DNA of 64,000 nucleotides, taken from Lunularia cruciata (lineage: Eukaryota; Streptophyta; Marchantiopsida; Lunulariales; Lunulariaceae). Location: the NCBI GenBank assembly GCA_948567375.1, contig OX419762.1, positions 50,511,034 to 50,575,033 on the forward strand, read 5' to 3'. Position numbers and translations under genes: made by a program. Shown piece by piece: positions 12,974-22,699 of the stretch. Under the pieces are notes generated by a model. It saw only the letters and a program-made list of their open reading frames with translations. It had not been told where the DNA came from and made no database searches. Each line of letters begins with the position of its first letter. The stretch's first letter is position 1.

Positions 12974-14032
12974 GTGAGTGCTTTGTGTATTCTGGGGACT
13001 GAAGAGTCGAGTGATTATCACTCACCCAATTCTTCTAGAGCATATGATGATCAATGCCGGAGAAATGCAGCAGGGAAAATTGTGGAAGATCATAACAGCA
13101 ATGACCAACATCGTAGAGGTGAAAGCATCTCGAAAGAGCAATTCTTGATAGCAGTTGCGGCTAGATTTATAACTCTGATGGGAATGTATGGGACGTGGCT
13201 CTCATAAACCTCGCTTCAGAGCACCTTTCCACACGTTCATTTCAGTGATTCGTCGTAATCCTGAAATTCGTGATTTGATTCTTACTTCAGCTCAAAGGTC
13301 TAGAACTTCTTTTATCCCTTCCACTGCAAGAAAGGGATATTTCCCTTCTCTTGCACCTTCTCATTCTACTCGTGGAGAAGGCGCAAGAGTTCGATTCCCG
13401 ATCAAGAGTAATACAAGAGTATCAGGAGCAAACCGGGAAAAGGGTGATGATTCGTTCGAACAGGCTTTTGAAGTCGTTCACTAGTTTACTTGAAGATGAT
13501 TTGGAGCCGGAACTGGAGGCAGCTGTCATCCCGTGCGCGATCCTTAAGCAGGAAATCTACCAGGTCATAGTCGCAGACACTGACATAATGACCGCAATGA
13601 AGGAGTCGTCAAGAAAGAAGGTCAAAAGCTTTGGAGAACTATGTGAAAATATTCACGAGCGGAACTGGCACTAAGGGCAAGCCGATGTAGCAGTTGCTTT
13701 GGGGATCCTTTCGATGGACGAAAAGCGCATGGAGCTCATGGTAGCGTTGCCAGGAGTTCTACATTCAGTGTGCCTCCTTTGACATGGTTCATGTCAAAGG
13801 AGGCACAGGAGACATTCTGATTGCTGTTTGTGCAAAAGTTCAACTCATCTGCGATAGTAGAAAGGACATTCAGGATCCTGATTGGAGTAGCTCAGGTTTT
13901 TATTTCAGGGTCGGTACTCTGAGTAGTTATATGTCACAGTTGGAAGAATATGTACCGCCAGATCTGCAATTCAGAGCAGTATGGTCGTTATCAAGACTCC
14001 AGTTTGAAGGACAAAGCCACAAATGTGGATGA
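12974..14032 (+). pseudogene. Decayed unknown gene, helical Leu-rich protein
   Basis: Coding-like sequence continues across several frames. An N-terminal part (12974-13207) is followed by another frame (13188-about 13280). A third frame (about 13279-13783) gives a leucine-rich helical stretch (LELLLSLPLQERDISLLL), then an acidic patch (LEDDLEPELEAA), and continues in frame beyond a TAA at 13672-13674 to a TGA at 13781-13783. A fourth frame (13784-14032) follows a perfect hairpin. Base composition is clearly less AT-rich than the neighbours. No family is recognised. It could be a multi-exon gene whose introns I have not resolved, but the in-frame stop argues for a pseudogene. Confidence 0.4.
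13769..13807. repeat. Perfect 18-bp hairpin with 3-base loop
   Basis: TGTGCCTCCTTTGACATG is followed by GTT and then its exact reverse complement. It lies at the join between two frames of the decayed unknown gene. Confidence 0.95.
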
Positions 14033-14430
14033 ACGAAGAGGTGGCTTAATTAATCTAAGATACAGCTATTTCAAGATTACTAATATTAGACTGTTTGCAA
14101 ACATAAAAGCATGTCGATGCTCACGCAAAGATGATAATAGCCACTCCAGCATCAGCTGTATACTCTAGAATCTCTTAAGAATGGAGGAAATAAGACCTCC
14201 AAGCTTTCATGATTGTTTTGGAAATGTGTTTTCTATACAGGAAGAGGTCATATCTACTTCGATATCATCATATCCTGATATATATTCGAGAATGGGTAGA
14301 CGGTAAATTCTTGTTCTTGACATACTGACGTAAAATGATTGAGAAGAATTGTTGGCTTTCCTTCGATGTACTCATGGTAATGCCCTGCAGCTGCTGTCTG
14401 TCGATAGAAGTTACTAATATGTTAGAGAAC

Positions 14431-14510
14431 TCAAAAGCATTGCAGTGTCAGGTTTCAGAAAGAAACTTCCTCAAAAGCATTGCAGTGTCAGGTTTCAGAA
14501 AGGAACTTCC
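14431..14510. repeat. 40-bp tandem duplication
   Basis: A unit starting TCAAAAGCATTGCAGTGTCA is present at 14431-14470 and 14471-14510 with one difference (AGAAAC versus AGGAAC). Confidence 0.9.
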
Positions 14511-14754
14511 TCAGAATTTTGATTGCATTAAGTGCAAGTAACCACACTGCATGTGATCAAGAGACTTTGCCCTTCTTCAATATTAATTTCACTCTCAGAT
14601 ACTTAGACCCTAGGTTGTGTGAATCTTAAAGTAGAAAACTGCAAAACATTGTAGTCAAGCAAGATTACATCATACTTGTTACGAACTTCCGGGGGGATAT
14701 CGATGCTTTGGTGAATGGCAAATAGATATCTATCGTGTCACCCTGGTTTGTATT

Positions 14755-14842
14755 CTACCAAATTGGACAGAAGTATCATAGCTCCGGGATGTACAGCGGT
14801 TACCTTTTCCAAATGGTACTTCTGTCCAATCTGGTAACAGAA
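14755..14842. repeat. Imperfect inverted repeat (foldback)
   Basis: TACCAAATTGGACAGAAGTA near 14756 pairs with TACTTCTGTCCAATCTGGTA near 14818, with one internal mismatch, around a loop of about 40 bases. The shape resembles a small foldback element or miRNA-like stem. Confidence 0.7.
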
Positions 14843-16379
14843 ACAGGCGTTTTTTTTTTTGCTTTGATAACAGGATATCCTGCAAAACGTACTTCTAATC
14901 ACTTCTCTTCGAATTTGGTTGAGTCTTATGGCTCATTGACGGTGCGTCGTGCAAAGGTCTCACACCTAGGAAATTTGGAGTCCTATGTGACTATGTCACT
15001 TGAAGCAAATGACTTGTATCTCTTTGTGAACTTGCAAAGAAATAAACATTACATATTATTATGTCGTTTGGAATAGCAGTTGATCATCTGCTTTTCTGTC
15101 CCATTGGTCAAAGCAAATCGTAACGGACAATTACATCCCTTTCAATAACATAATCCCAAGTATCAGGAAATTAGATTCATGGTTTTGAAAGATAATTACG
15201 AATCACAGCATTCAGTAAAAGTAGACTTTCAAGTATCTAGCCGAGAGAACCCAAATGCCTAAATGCTTATCTCTTAGTGTCCACAAACTGTAGATGAAGA
15301 GTCTATAAATCTAAATCGAAATCTCTAGTATCTTTCCACTATTAAAGATTAACTAATTTGATCAAACATACTATATAAAAAAATTATATCATCTAAAATG
15401 AAAATAATAAAATTAACAACAAATAAATTATCAATATCTTTCAATTTCAATTTAAAACTCAATATCAGTTTAAATTTCAATGTACCACATAAATTCCATT
15501 TTATCGGTGACTCTCCTTCAGTTTCCATTATGCTCTTACTTGACTAGTTTTTCCAGCTACTCTAGTTTTCACAACGCTCGGACAAATTTACCTAGTGGTT
15601 GCTACATCCAATAAGTTATGTTCAGATCAAATTTTTAGCATAACTGAACTATATTAAGCAAGCTTTAAAGTGGAAATCCTGTTGATATCATCCAATTCAA
15701 CCATTCATGTGCAAATCAAACGAAAATAAATATTGTCTACTTAAATTGTTCTACAGGTCAGAGCCTTACCGGATTATTCCAACTCATTGGAATAATCAGA
15801 TCAACTTTTGGCCTGCTTAACAGTTATACCTTTGTACATGATTGTCTAGTTGTATAGAAGTCGAATTATTCCATCTAACCCATTGGAATAATAAGATAAA
15901 TCTTTTACCTGTTTAACAATTGAACTATTGCTATTGAAGTTGTATGACGTCCATACAAGTATAATTTTGAAGTTACACTCATAATAAATCCCCAAAAATC
16001 TTCAAAAAATTGACCATCCATTAAATAAAATATATAGATAAAAATAATTAGCAAAGTCAATGAGATAATTATTACTCCAATTATATGACTTGCTTAAAAA
16101 TCAACTATTGTGGTGGTTAAAGTAGTGGTTAAAAGTAAGATTTTGAATTATACGGTTTGCAAGACCATTTCCACATCTCTAGAACATTGAATTCTCTTTG
16201 GTGACTAGATATAAAATAAGCGCCTAATGCCTTAAGTATGCCTACGAACATTGAATCATGTTTAATATTAAGATATGAATTAATGTCAATAATTCTTCAA
16301 CAATTTATAATATATTATGTATTTATTCTTTATATTTCAAAGGAACATTTACTCCGATGGATAACATACACCTCTATAT

Positions 16380-16800
16380 TTTAAGAGAAGATAAATAAAT
16401 CAACAATATAGTTAACAAACTCTGAAGAAGGAATAGCCTCCTGATTATAATTCACAATGGTTAATTCTTCTTCTGAAGTTCTAATGTGTAATCTTTATTT
16501 ATCTTTCAATCTTAAATGTTAAATTCTAAATTTTGACTAAAACAATATCAAACTCTCTAGAACTACGATTTGGAAACCGGTGTCAAGTGTCACTACAAGT
16601 ACATAATATTGTAACAAAGTCAAAGTCCGAAAGGTTATATATTTCAAGATGTTATGAAATAAATAAATAATATATTTAACAAGTCCAAAAGAAGGAATAA
16701 CCTCTTGAGTTGAAATTTGAATATGGTTATTTCTTTTTATATGTTCCAGAATATAGTATATATTTATCTCTTATGAACTTGAATGGTAAAATTCTTTAGT
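16380..16800. repeat. Diverged tandem duplication, period about 270 bp
   Basis: Both copies contain GAAGGAATA(G/A)CCTC followed by ATGGTTA and then TATTTATCT, at about 16430-16510 and about 16692-16770. The identity is moderate. Confidence 0.55.
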
Positions 16801-16952
16801 TCTTCTATATCTACATCTACTTAAATATGAAGTAGAATCAAAGATCCCAAAGGAATCTTGCCTGAATATAGTTTTGGAAAGAGAACCATTTAAAAAACAT
16901 AGATTTTCACAGCACCATACAAGAAGTAGGGGATACCTTTTGCATTCTGTCG

Positions 16953-17068
16953 TGTGTATATACATCGCTACACAATATACATTGCTACACAACATACATT
17001 GCTGTCAACATCATACATTATAGAAGCACAACTCACACATAAGTCATACATAGGCTCTAAAGTGCCAC
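16953..17068 (-). repeat. Extra copy of element A pre-LTR sequence
   Basis: About 116 bases here (ATACATCGCTACACAA ... CTCTAAAGTGCCACAA) repeat 17525-17631, the last internal segment of element A before its 3' LTR. The 3' LTR is therefore flanked on both sides by the same sequence in direct orientation. The equivalent single segment in element B is 46192-46286. Confidence 0.8.
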
Positions 17069-17519
17069 AATAATCAGATTGTTTACAACTCTTGAATCCA
17101 CTCAACTCATATCAGTACTTGGTTTGTCACTCTATAAACTGCCAACAACTGGGCACTGATTACAGTCAAGCCACACCCACTCTAGCTAAGAGAATCCAGG
17201 TGATGCTCACTGGCCTCTGTCCACCATAGCCAGGAACTCGAAGGCTCAACATCAGAGAAGTGAGCTCTTTGGAGCTGCACTTTGAAAGTTTACCCCTGGA
17301 CTCAAGCTAGGTCTAAAACCCTAATGCTCCCGCTGACTGACACTTGACAGTGCAAATGGTGCAAAATGATAGTGGGCTCCACCGCAAAGTCAGTACCTCG
17401 AACACAAAATCTGACCGTCGGAAAGTAGTCTCTAAGAAACTACTGAAATAACTTTAACTACTATCACTGCAACTCCAATGTTCAAGCAATTTAGATGCAA
17501 CACTACAAATGGCGTGACA
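17069..17519 (-). repeat. 3' LTR of element A
   Basis: 451 bases that align along their whole length with 25535-25986. In element orientation the LTR starts TGTCACGCCATTTGTAG. Its end is damaged where the 5' LTR has ATTACA. A polypurine tract is better placed before the extra 107-base segment (CTAGGGGAGCAAT, near 17632-17644) than directly before this LTR. Confidence 0.85.
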
Positions 17520-17799
17520 GTTGTTGTGCATATATACATCGCTACACAACATACATTGCTATCAACATCATACACTATAGAAGCACACATAAGTCACACA
17601 TAAGTCATACATAGGCTCTAAAGTGCCACAATTGCTCCCCTAGCTGGTGGTTAGGTCCCTCTAACTCTAGATAGCCATCTACTCCAAGTATATGGTATAC
17701 CCTATGATGGGCAAAGATCAGGAGGCCGGGTGCTATGGAGCCCCATCGTTAGTCACCTATCTGCAATCTATACCATATAAAGAATAAACTAGCTATAAG

Positions 17800-18117
17800 T
17801 CAAGTACATCTAGGATATAACCACTATCTCTGAGGAACCATCATGAGGGGAGGAGTCATACACGCCATATGCCATCCTCTCAAACAGCTATCACACACTA
17901 ACATAGTAGTAGCTCCACCAGAAGAGCCATATAACATACACCTCAAGCCTGCACACACAAGTGCCAAGCTTGGGTCCACAGTACCATCAATGTTTGGGAG
18001 GTGGCATGGCGCACAATTGTGCACATGATCCTTCCAAACAACACCATCATGTCCTTCTAACACAAGGACTCCAGATGGCAAAACCTCATGCACTCTCAAG
18101 AGAGTGCGGCTTGTCAA
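17800..18117 (-). pseudogene. Element A: PHD finger at C-terminus of pol
   Basis: This is the tail of the polyprotein after the integrase. A conserved lead-in (VLVLEGHDGVVWKD, then CHLPNIDGT) precedes a PHD finger. Here the finger is damaged: the second cysteine is Tyr (CMLYG), a stop interrupts QR*W, and the seventh cysteine is Tyr (WLYPRC). The remaining zinc ligands (CDSC, WHMAC) survive. Element B holds an undamaged version. PHD fingers usually bind histone H3 tails; here it may direct integration. Confidence 0.8.
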
Positions 18118-18169
18118 AACATCAAGTGTCGTTGGTGTTGTCTACTGTAGATATACATAGTCTCCTGGA

Positions 18170-19250
18170 TGAAATTGACGGATCAAGGGTCTATAACCTC
18201 CTCCTTGAATGGTAGCATAGCGTAAAGTATCTATATGCTGAGCAATTGCCAAATTCTCAAAGGCCATCGGCATCACTCTCCAAAAGATCTTTGCCTGCTG
18301 AAAACATGCACTCATCCATACATTGGGGTCATCCAAGTCCAAAACTACAATAGCATCTCAATGAATGGTTGCAAGTAAATTTGGGTCTCGTCCATAGAGT
18401 AAAAAGTACGGAGAAAAGGATGCTAAGGAGGCTTGCCGGCTAAACCGATAGCCCATGGCCAACCAAGGTAACTAGAGATCCCAATCTCCCAAGTGGCCTC
18501 TTTGCAAACCATACTTTTGCAATCCTCTCTTCACCATCTGAACCACTCTCTCTACTAAGCCATCTACCTTAGGGTGATCTCAAGATGTAGTATGACCAAT
18601 CAAAGCCTTGTCACACAAGACCTGAAACTCCCCCAAGAACTCTGTACCTTGATCAGTCAAAACCTCAGTTGGTGCACCAAAATGACTTAGAACTTGATCC
18701 AAAAACGAGTAAGTTGTCCCTTCATTAGACTTGTCAAGAAGTGCCACCAACTCAATCCACTTGGAGAAGTGCTCCACCATCACCAAAACATACCGATGAT
18801 CTCTCACAATCAGCGGTAAAGGTCCAATGAAGTCCAAACTCCAACCGTAACCCATTCCCATGATAGGTAATGGATGTAACTATGGCATAGGAGCATTGAA
18901 TGATGCTCTAACTTGGTCACAAACCACACGTCTGGCAACAAACTGCTATACCTTGGTCTTCATACTGCACCACCAATAATGACTCTGGAGTAAGCTATAT
19001 GTACGCTTTACTCCAAAATGTCCTAGCTCCTCATGAGCATGATGGACCAACTATGGTCTCTGAGATGAAGTGAAACTACTCGCACTCTACCATCCTCCCA
19101 TACACGCAAAAGGTGTTTGCCCTCCAATCTGAACCATCTAGCTTGCTGAAGAACACGGTCTCTCTCCTTGGCCCCAATTGTGCTACCCACAACACCAATG
19201 CAAAGAAAGTCCATCACTAAGACATCATCATGAATGTCTCACTAAACTAT
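18170..19250 (-). pseudogene. Element A: integrase
   Basis: The integrase joins element DNA to the host chromosome. The zinc-binding N-terminus has its two histidines (HAHEELGHFG) but reads RRVVCDQ where element B has CVTCDQ, so the first zinc cysteine is lost. The catalytic D-D-E triad is present: Asp in SLDFIGP (18832-18834), Asp in TDQGTEF (about 18652-18654) and Glu in DGLVERVV (about 18551). Several stops interrupt the frame. The C-terminal part (GGGYRPLIRQFHPGDYV) leads into the PHD module. Confidence 0.88.
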
Positions 19251-19399
19251 ACCAATATCTTCACTCTCTGTATCTATGACCTCACTAACTCCTCCTATAT
19301 GCGTTGAGAGAGATACCACCAAAGCCTCTAAAAATATACACAAAAAGGCCAATGCATGCCAACCTGGCACCACCTCCTCATCTGTCTCACCATACCAAT

Positions 19400-20040
19400 G
19401 TGCTCTAGTTTGATCCTATTGGCTAGGATATGGGTTTCTACTCAACCTATCTGCATCACAGTTCACCACTCCAGGTCTGTGAACAACCGTGAAATCATAC
19501 TCCTATAAAATCAAAGCCCATTGTGTAAGCTTCCTTGAAAGCTTGTCGTACTCCATCAACCACTTCAGTGGCTGATGATCAATGATGAGAGTGAAGGGGT
19601 TACCAAATAGGTAACATCGGAAATGTGCTACTACCCAAATTTTTGCCAAGCACTCTCCCTCATATGAACTATACTTTTCCTCCGCTTAATTGTTGGAGCG
19701 ACTAGCATAGGCCACCACAAACTCCTTCCTTGCATCATCATGTTGGGTGAGCACCGCTCCAAGCCCCAACATACTCCAATCAGTATGAACTTGAAATGGT
19801 TGTCCTTTGATCAGTCTCCTCAAAATAGGACCAGATGTCAACCTCTCCTTGAGCTCTACAAAAGCTCTCTCCTGCTCATCTCTCCAATACCACTCCTGTG
19901 TAAGCTTAGTCAACTTCATCAAGGTCTTGGCAATGGCACTAAATCCTCTAACATAGTGGTGATAGAAGTTCGTCAACCCAAGAAATGTTTGCACTCTACT
20001 CACATCCATAGGCTAAGGAATACATGCAATAGCTTCCACC
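19400..20040 (-). pseudogene. Element A: RNase H domain
   Basis: This domain degrades the RNA strand during reverse transcription. Recognisable pieces are FLGLTNFYHHYVRGFS, ILRRLIKGQPFQVHTDWSML, LTQHDDARKEFVVAYASRS and, further on, the DHQPLKWL-like segment and a terminal NxDADxLSRNP motif. The catalytic Asp in HTDWS is kept here, whereas element B has HSNWS. The reverse transcriptase that should precede it is absent. Confidence 0.85.
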
Positions 20041-20500
20041 TGTAGCTTCTACCTTCCAAACAACTTGTGTGGCTCCTCAAGAACCTCCAAACCCTCCGTC
20101 TTTCCTCTCCAATAAACTTGGGTCCAAGATCTAGCTCCCAAGTATCCTCTATAATTGTAGTAGGAGTGGAAGACATACTGATTGGCTACTACACTGGGCC
20201 CTTGGGAGCAATAGTGTCATGCCTCCAACCACTAGAGGTCCCAACCTCTGTGTGAAAAACTCCCTCCACTCTGGCTACAAGCTCCACACGTCCTCTAGCT
20301 GCATCCCAATTGGACCAAGGGTGTAATCCAAGTAGCCCACGCTCACCTGGATGGACTCCAAGTAGACCACTTTCCCTAGTAGCTATTGGTTGTGTACCAA
20401 GAATACCATGCCCACTCGGTCCATCACCCCCAGCATGTGCTTGAATTGTCTTGATAGGCACAGGGCTCACAAGTATCCAAGTGGTGATGCATATCAAGCA
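20041..20500 (-). pseudogene. Element A: methyltransferase-RT linker with RT deletion
   Basis: This holds the segment after the methyltransferase (GHGILGTQ, WDAARGRVEL, FHTEVGTSSG). Near 20058 the sequence jumps from the CACAAGTTGTTT equivalent (element B about 36130) straight to GGTGGAAGCTATTGC (element B about 36863). The whole palm and YIDD motif of the reverse transcriptase is gone in one step. Confidence 0.8.
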
Positions 20501-20504
20501 CATC

Positions 20505-21531
20505 CTACACTGCTCTGCCAAGCCAAGGCTCACAATCTAGGTCAAACAGTTCAAGTCCATAGCCTGACCTAACATCTGATGCCAAGATGCTTTTGACACT
20601 GTTGGAACAGCGGTAATACCGGTGCAAAAACCCATCGCCCGCTCTCTCTCATCAGCATTGGACCCACCAACTACTATAATTGTGAGTCCCAAACAAGTTC
20701 AGGTCCTCCCTCTCAAAAAGCATGAGAGCCTAGGAAACTCATAAGTGTGGGAAATCCGGCTCTAGGCTATCCAACTAGGTTCACCACTACCATAGGTGAC
20801 ATATCAACCACTACCATTGTCTGAGATTGACGCCCAACATCCAAGATATCATCAACAAGGATGTGGTCAAGTCATTGAATCCCATCATAGGCACATTGTA
20901 GAACCTCTTTGGGTAAGAGGTTTGTCCACCAAAGACAAAGACAATGAGCCCGTGATCCCACTCAAGCTGCATCTAACAATACAGCAAGTCCCATCCAAGA
21001 ATGGACCTGATGTGTATTCGCCACCACTTTGGTGCGAGAATCACCCATCAAAGGAATGTTCTCCAAAAAGTAAGCTAGAGGAACGGATTGATAAACCTCG
21101 AGATGTTGTAGTATCTGTAACATCTCCCAAAACACACCAAAACAAGGTACCTGAAGACCCAAACCTCGGCAAGCACGGGTATGTCCCTAACATGGCCATC
21201 CAAAAATCACCAAGTGAATAGACCCATATCTCTCTAGATCATGCGCCCCTAGTAAGGAAATGTTTGTTGGTAGGGCCTTCTAGTAACCTCTGACTGCTGA
21301 CATTGGTAATAACTTTGGATACCAATAGGCCAAGTGTGCCATATGATGTAGAGAGACTCGCCTAGTAGTCTCATCTCTCTCTACATACAAGTACCTTTGT
21401 ACTTGTATACCCGCCTGTAATACCGCAACTACTCTGGTGCTAATCCCACCAAACAACTCCAATAGACATATCTCCTCTATTGGATACTGCCAAGCAATGA
21501 GTGTGGTATCCAGAGGTGTCAAAGTAATCAA
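20505..21531 (-). pseudogene. Element A: C5 cytosine DNA methyltransferase domain
   Basis: This domain would methylate cytosine at C5 using S-adenosylmethionine. Motifs in order: I, LLELFGGIS (about 21433-21462); the acidic ERD (about 21373-21381); IV, GWPC (21190-21201), where the codon after the catalytic Cys, Gln in other copies, is a TAG stop; VI, LENIPL (about 21063); VIII, VGSRAHCLCLWWTN (about 20920-20961); and X-like, LGQAMDLNCLT (about 20540). A GxxDLVI-like strand (IHLVIFGWPC) precedes motif IV. The AHRxRxxW style of motif VIII resembles DNMT3/DRM enzymes. The domain lies between protease and RT, an unusual place. Stops and frameshifts inactivate it. Confidence 0.88.
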
Positions 21532-22060
21532 CTTTGGAAGCTCATCCTCACACTCATCTCCTGATGGTACGAAGGATCCACTCCAAGCCTACTGCACTAA
21601 CTGCTATGCATGTTGTTGCAACGCCTCTGAACTCCACAATGGAACATCCAAGGTGGATGGAAAAATCCCACTTGTACTCCAAATCTGATTGATCTCCTCT
21701 GGTATTGGATTATCCTTTGCATAAGCGTTCCCCTCCAACAAGTCACCAAGCCAAGTAAATGCACCACTGAAAGCTAAAACTGATGTTGCCATGGTCCCGG
21801 ACTATAGTGAGCCAAGACTACCACTATTGAAGCATACTGGTAGACAACATACCCATCCCTCACCAGACTACCAACTTGATCTATAGGAGGTTGTCTCCTC
21901 CCAATAGTCAATGCTAAAACCCATGGGGTATAACACTACTCTCCCAACTAGCACATCATGTAACTTAGTTATTGTTGCAATAGCCTGAGCTCTCACAACC
22001 AAGCTATTAGTTGGATGACCAAGCTAAACCTGGACAACAATCTACCCACGTGTGATGTAC
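21532..22060 (-). pseudogene. Element A: conserved protease-methyltransferase linker
   Basis: A segment of about 170 residues with no recognised family. Element B (33240-33765) shares the pieces LYPMGFSIDYWEE, FNGAxTWxGDLLEGN, IPxEI.QIWSTSGI and STLDVPLWSSE, so it was under constraint before decay. It could be the N-terminal part of the methyltransferase module or a separate domain. Confidence 0.6.
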
Positions 22061-22311
22061 TATGTCAAACCACCACCTAGAGATATTTGGATCTGAAATG
22101 GACACCTCTCCACATTGGTCTTCCATAACTCCAGACCAACAACTATAGCCTTCCCTAACATAAGGGGCTGCGCACCAAAGTCTAACAAGACTCTTTGTGG
22201 TGTATAGACCTTCCTTAAAGGTCTCACTAAAAGGAAAATCCACCTCTGGTTATCCAATAAGACAACACCAGTTGTGAACCGTGCTCTCTCAAAGGTTGGT
22301 CTAGTTGGCAA
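22061..22311 (-). pseudogene. Element A: aspartic protease
   Basis: This enzyme cleaves the polyprotein. The active-site motif reads LLDFGAQPLMLGK with Asp at 22180-22182; the usual D-(S/T)-G has Phe in the middle position. The flank VVLLDNQRW and the downstream hydrophobic strand IVVGLEL fit a retropepsin fold. Element B has D-S-N-A instead, so each copy carries a different lesion at the active site. Confidence 0.75.
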
Positions 22312-22699
22312 CTCCTCCAGTCTAGCCGCTGTTGCCTAGCATAAACCACTTGTCGCTGAACGGATCCCATGCTCCTCAACCAAGTCAACTCCACTATCAA
22401 CCACCTCTGCTCTAGTAGTAGCAACCGCATCATCCCTACTCTCACAAAGCATGGCAGCCAACCGGAACATTGGGGTTGGGTCAACTCTCAATGTAAACAT
22501 GTCATTTGCCAAAAACAAAGGACACCGCATAATCAGCTGAGCCGCTCCAAACATCATGCTAGACTCAGTCTGTGTAGTAGTAGGTGGCTGACTAGCAAGT
22601 AGTCCATCATGCACTCCATCACCACCTACCACACCTGCACTTGGACATCTAGGAGCCATGGATGTCGTCTGCAATGCCTCAGATAGTATGAAAGACTTG

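Larger units (their letters stand above)
14041..16952. other. AT-rich intergenic region with foldbacks
   Basis: No gene was recognised. An ORF at 14735-15076 spans a foldback and is not credible. Two small hairpins built on ATTATTCCA...TGGAATAAT occur at 15772-15797 and about 15864-15893. A diverged duplication and a 40-bp tandem repeat are listed separately. Confidence 0.5.

Noticed and set aside
14735-15076. 113-codon ORF as a gene
   Set aside because: It spans a foldback repeat and a poly-T tract and has no family signal.
20505-21531. Methyltransferase as a host DRM or CMT gene fragment
   Set aside because: It sits at the same place between protease and RT in three copies of one family, without introns, so it belongs to the element.
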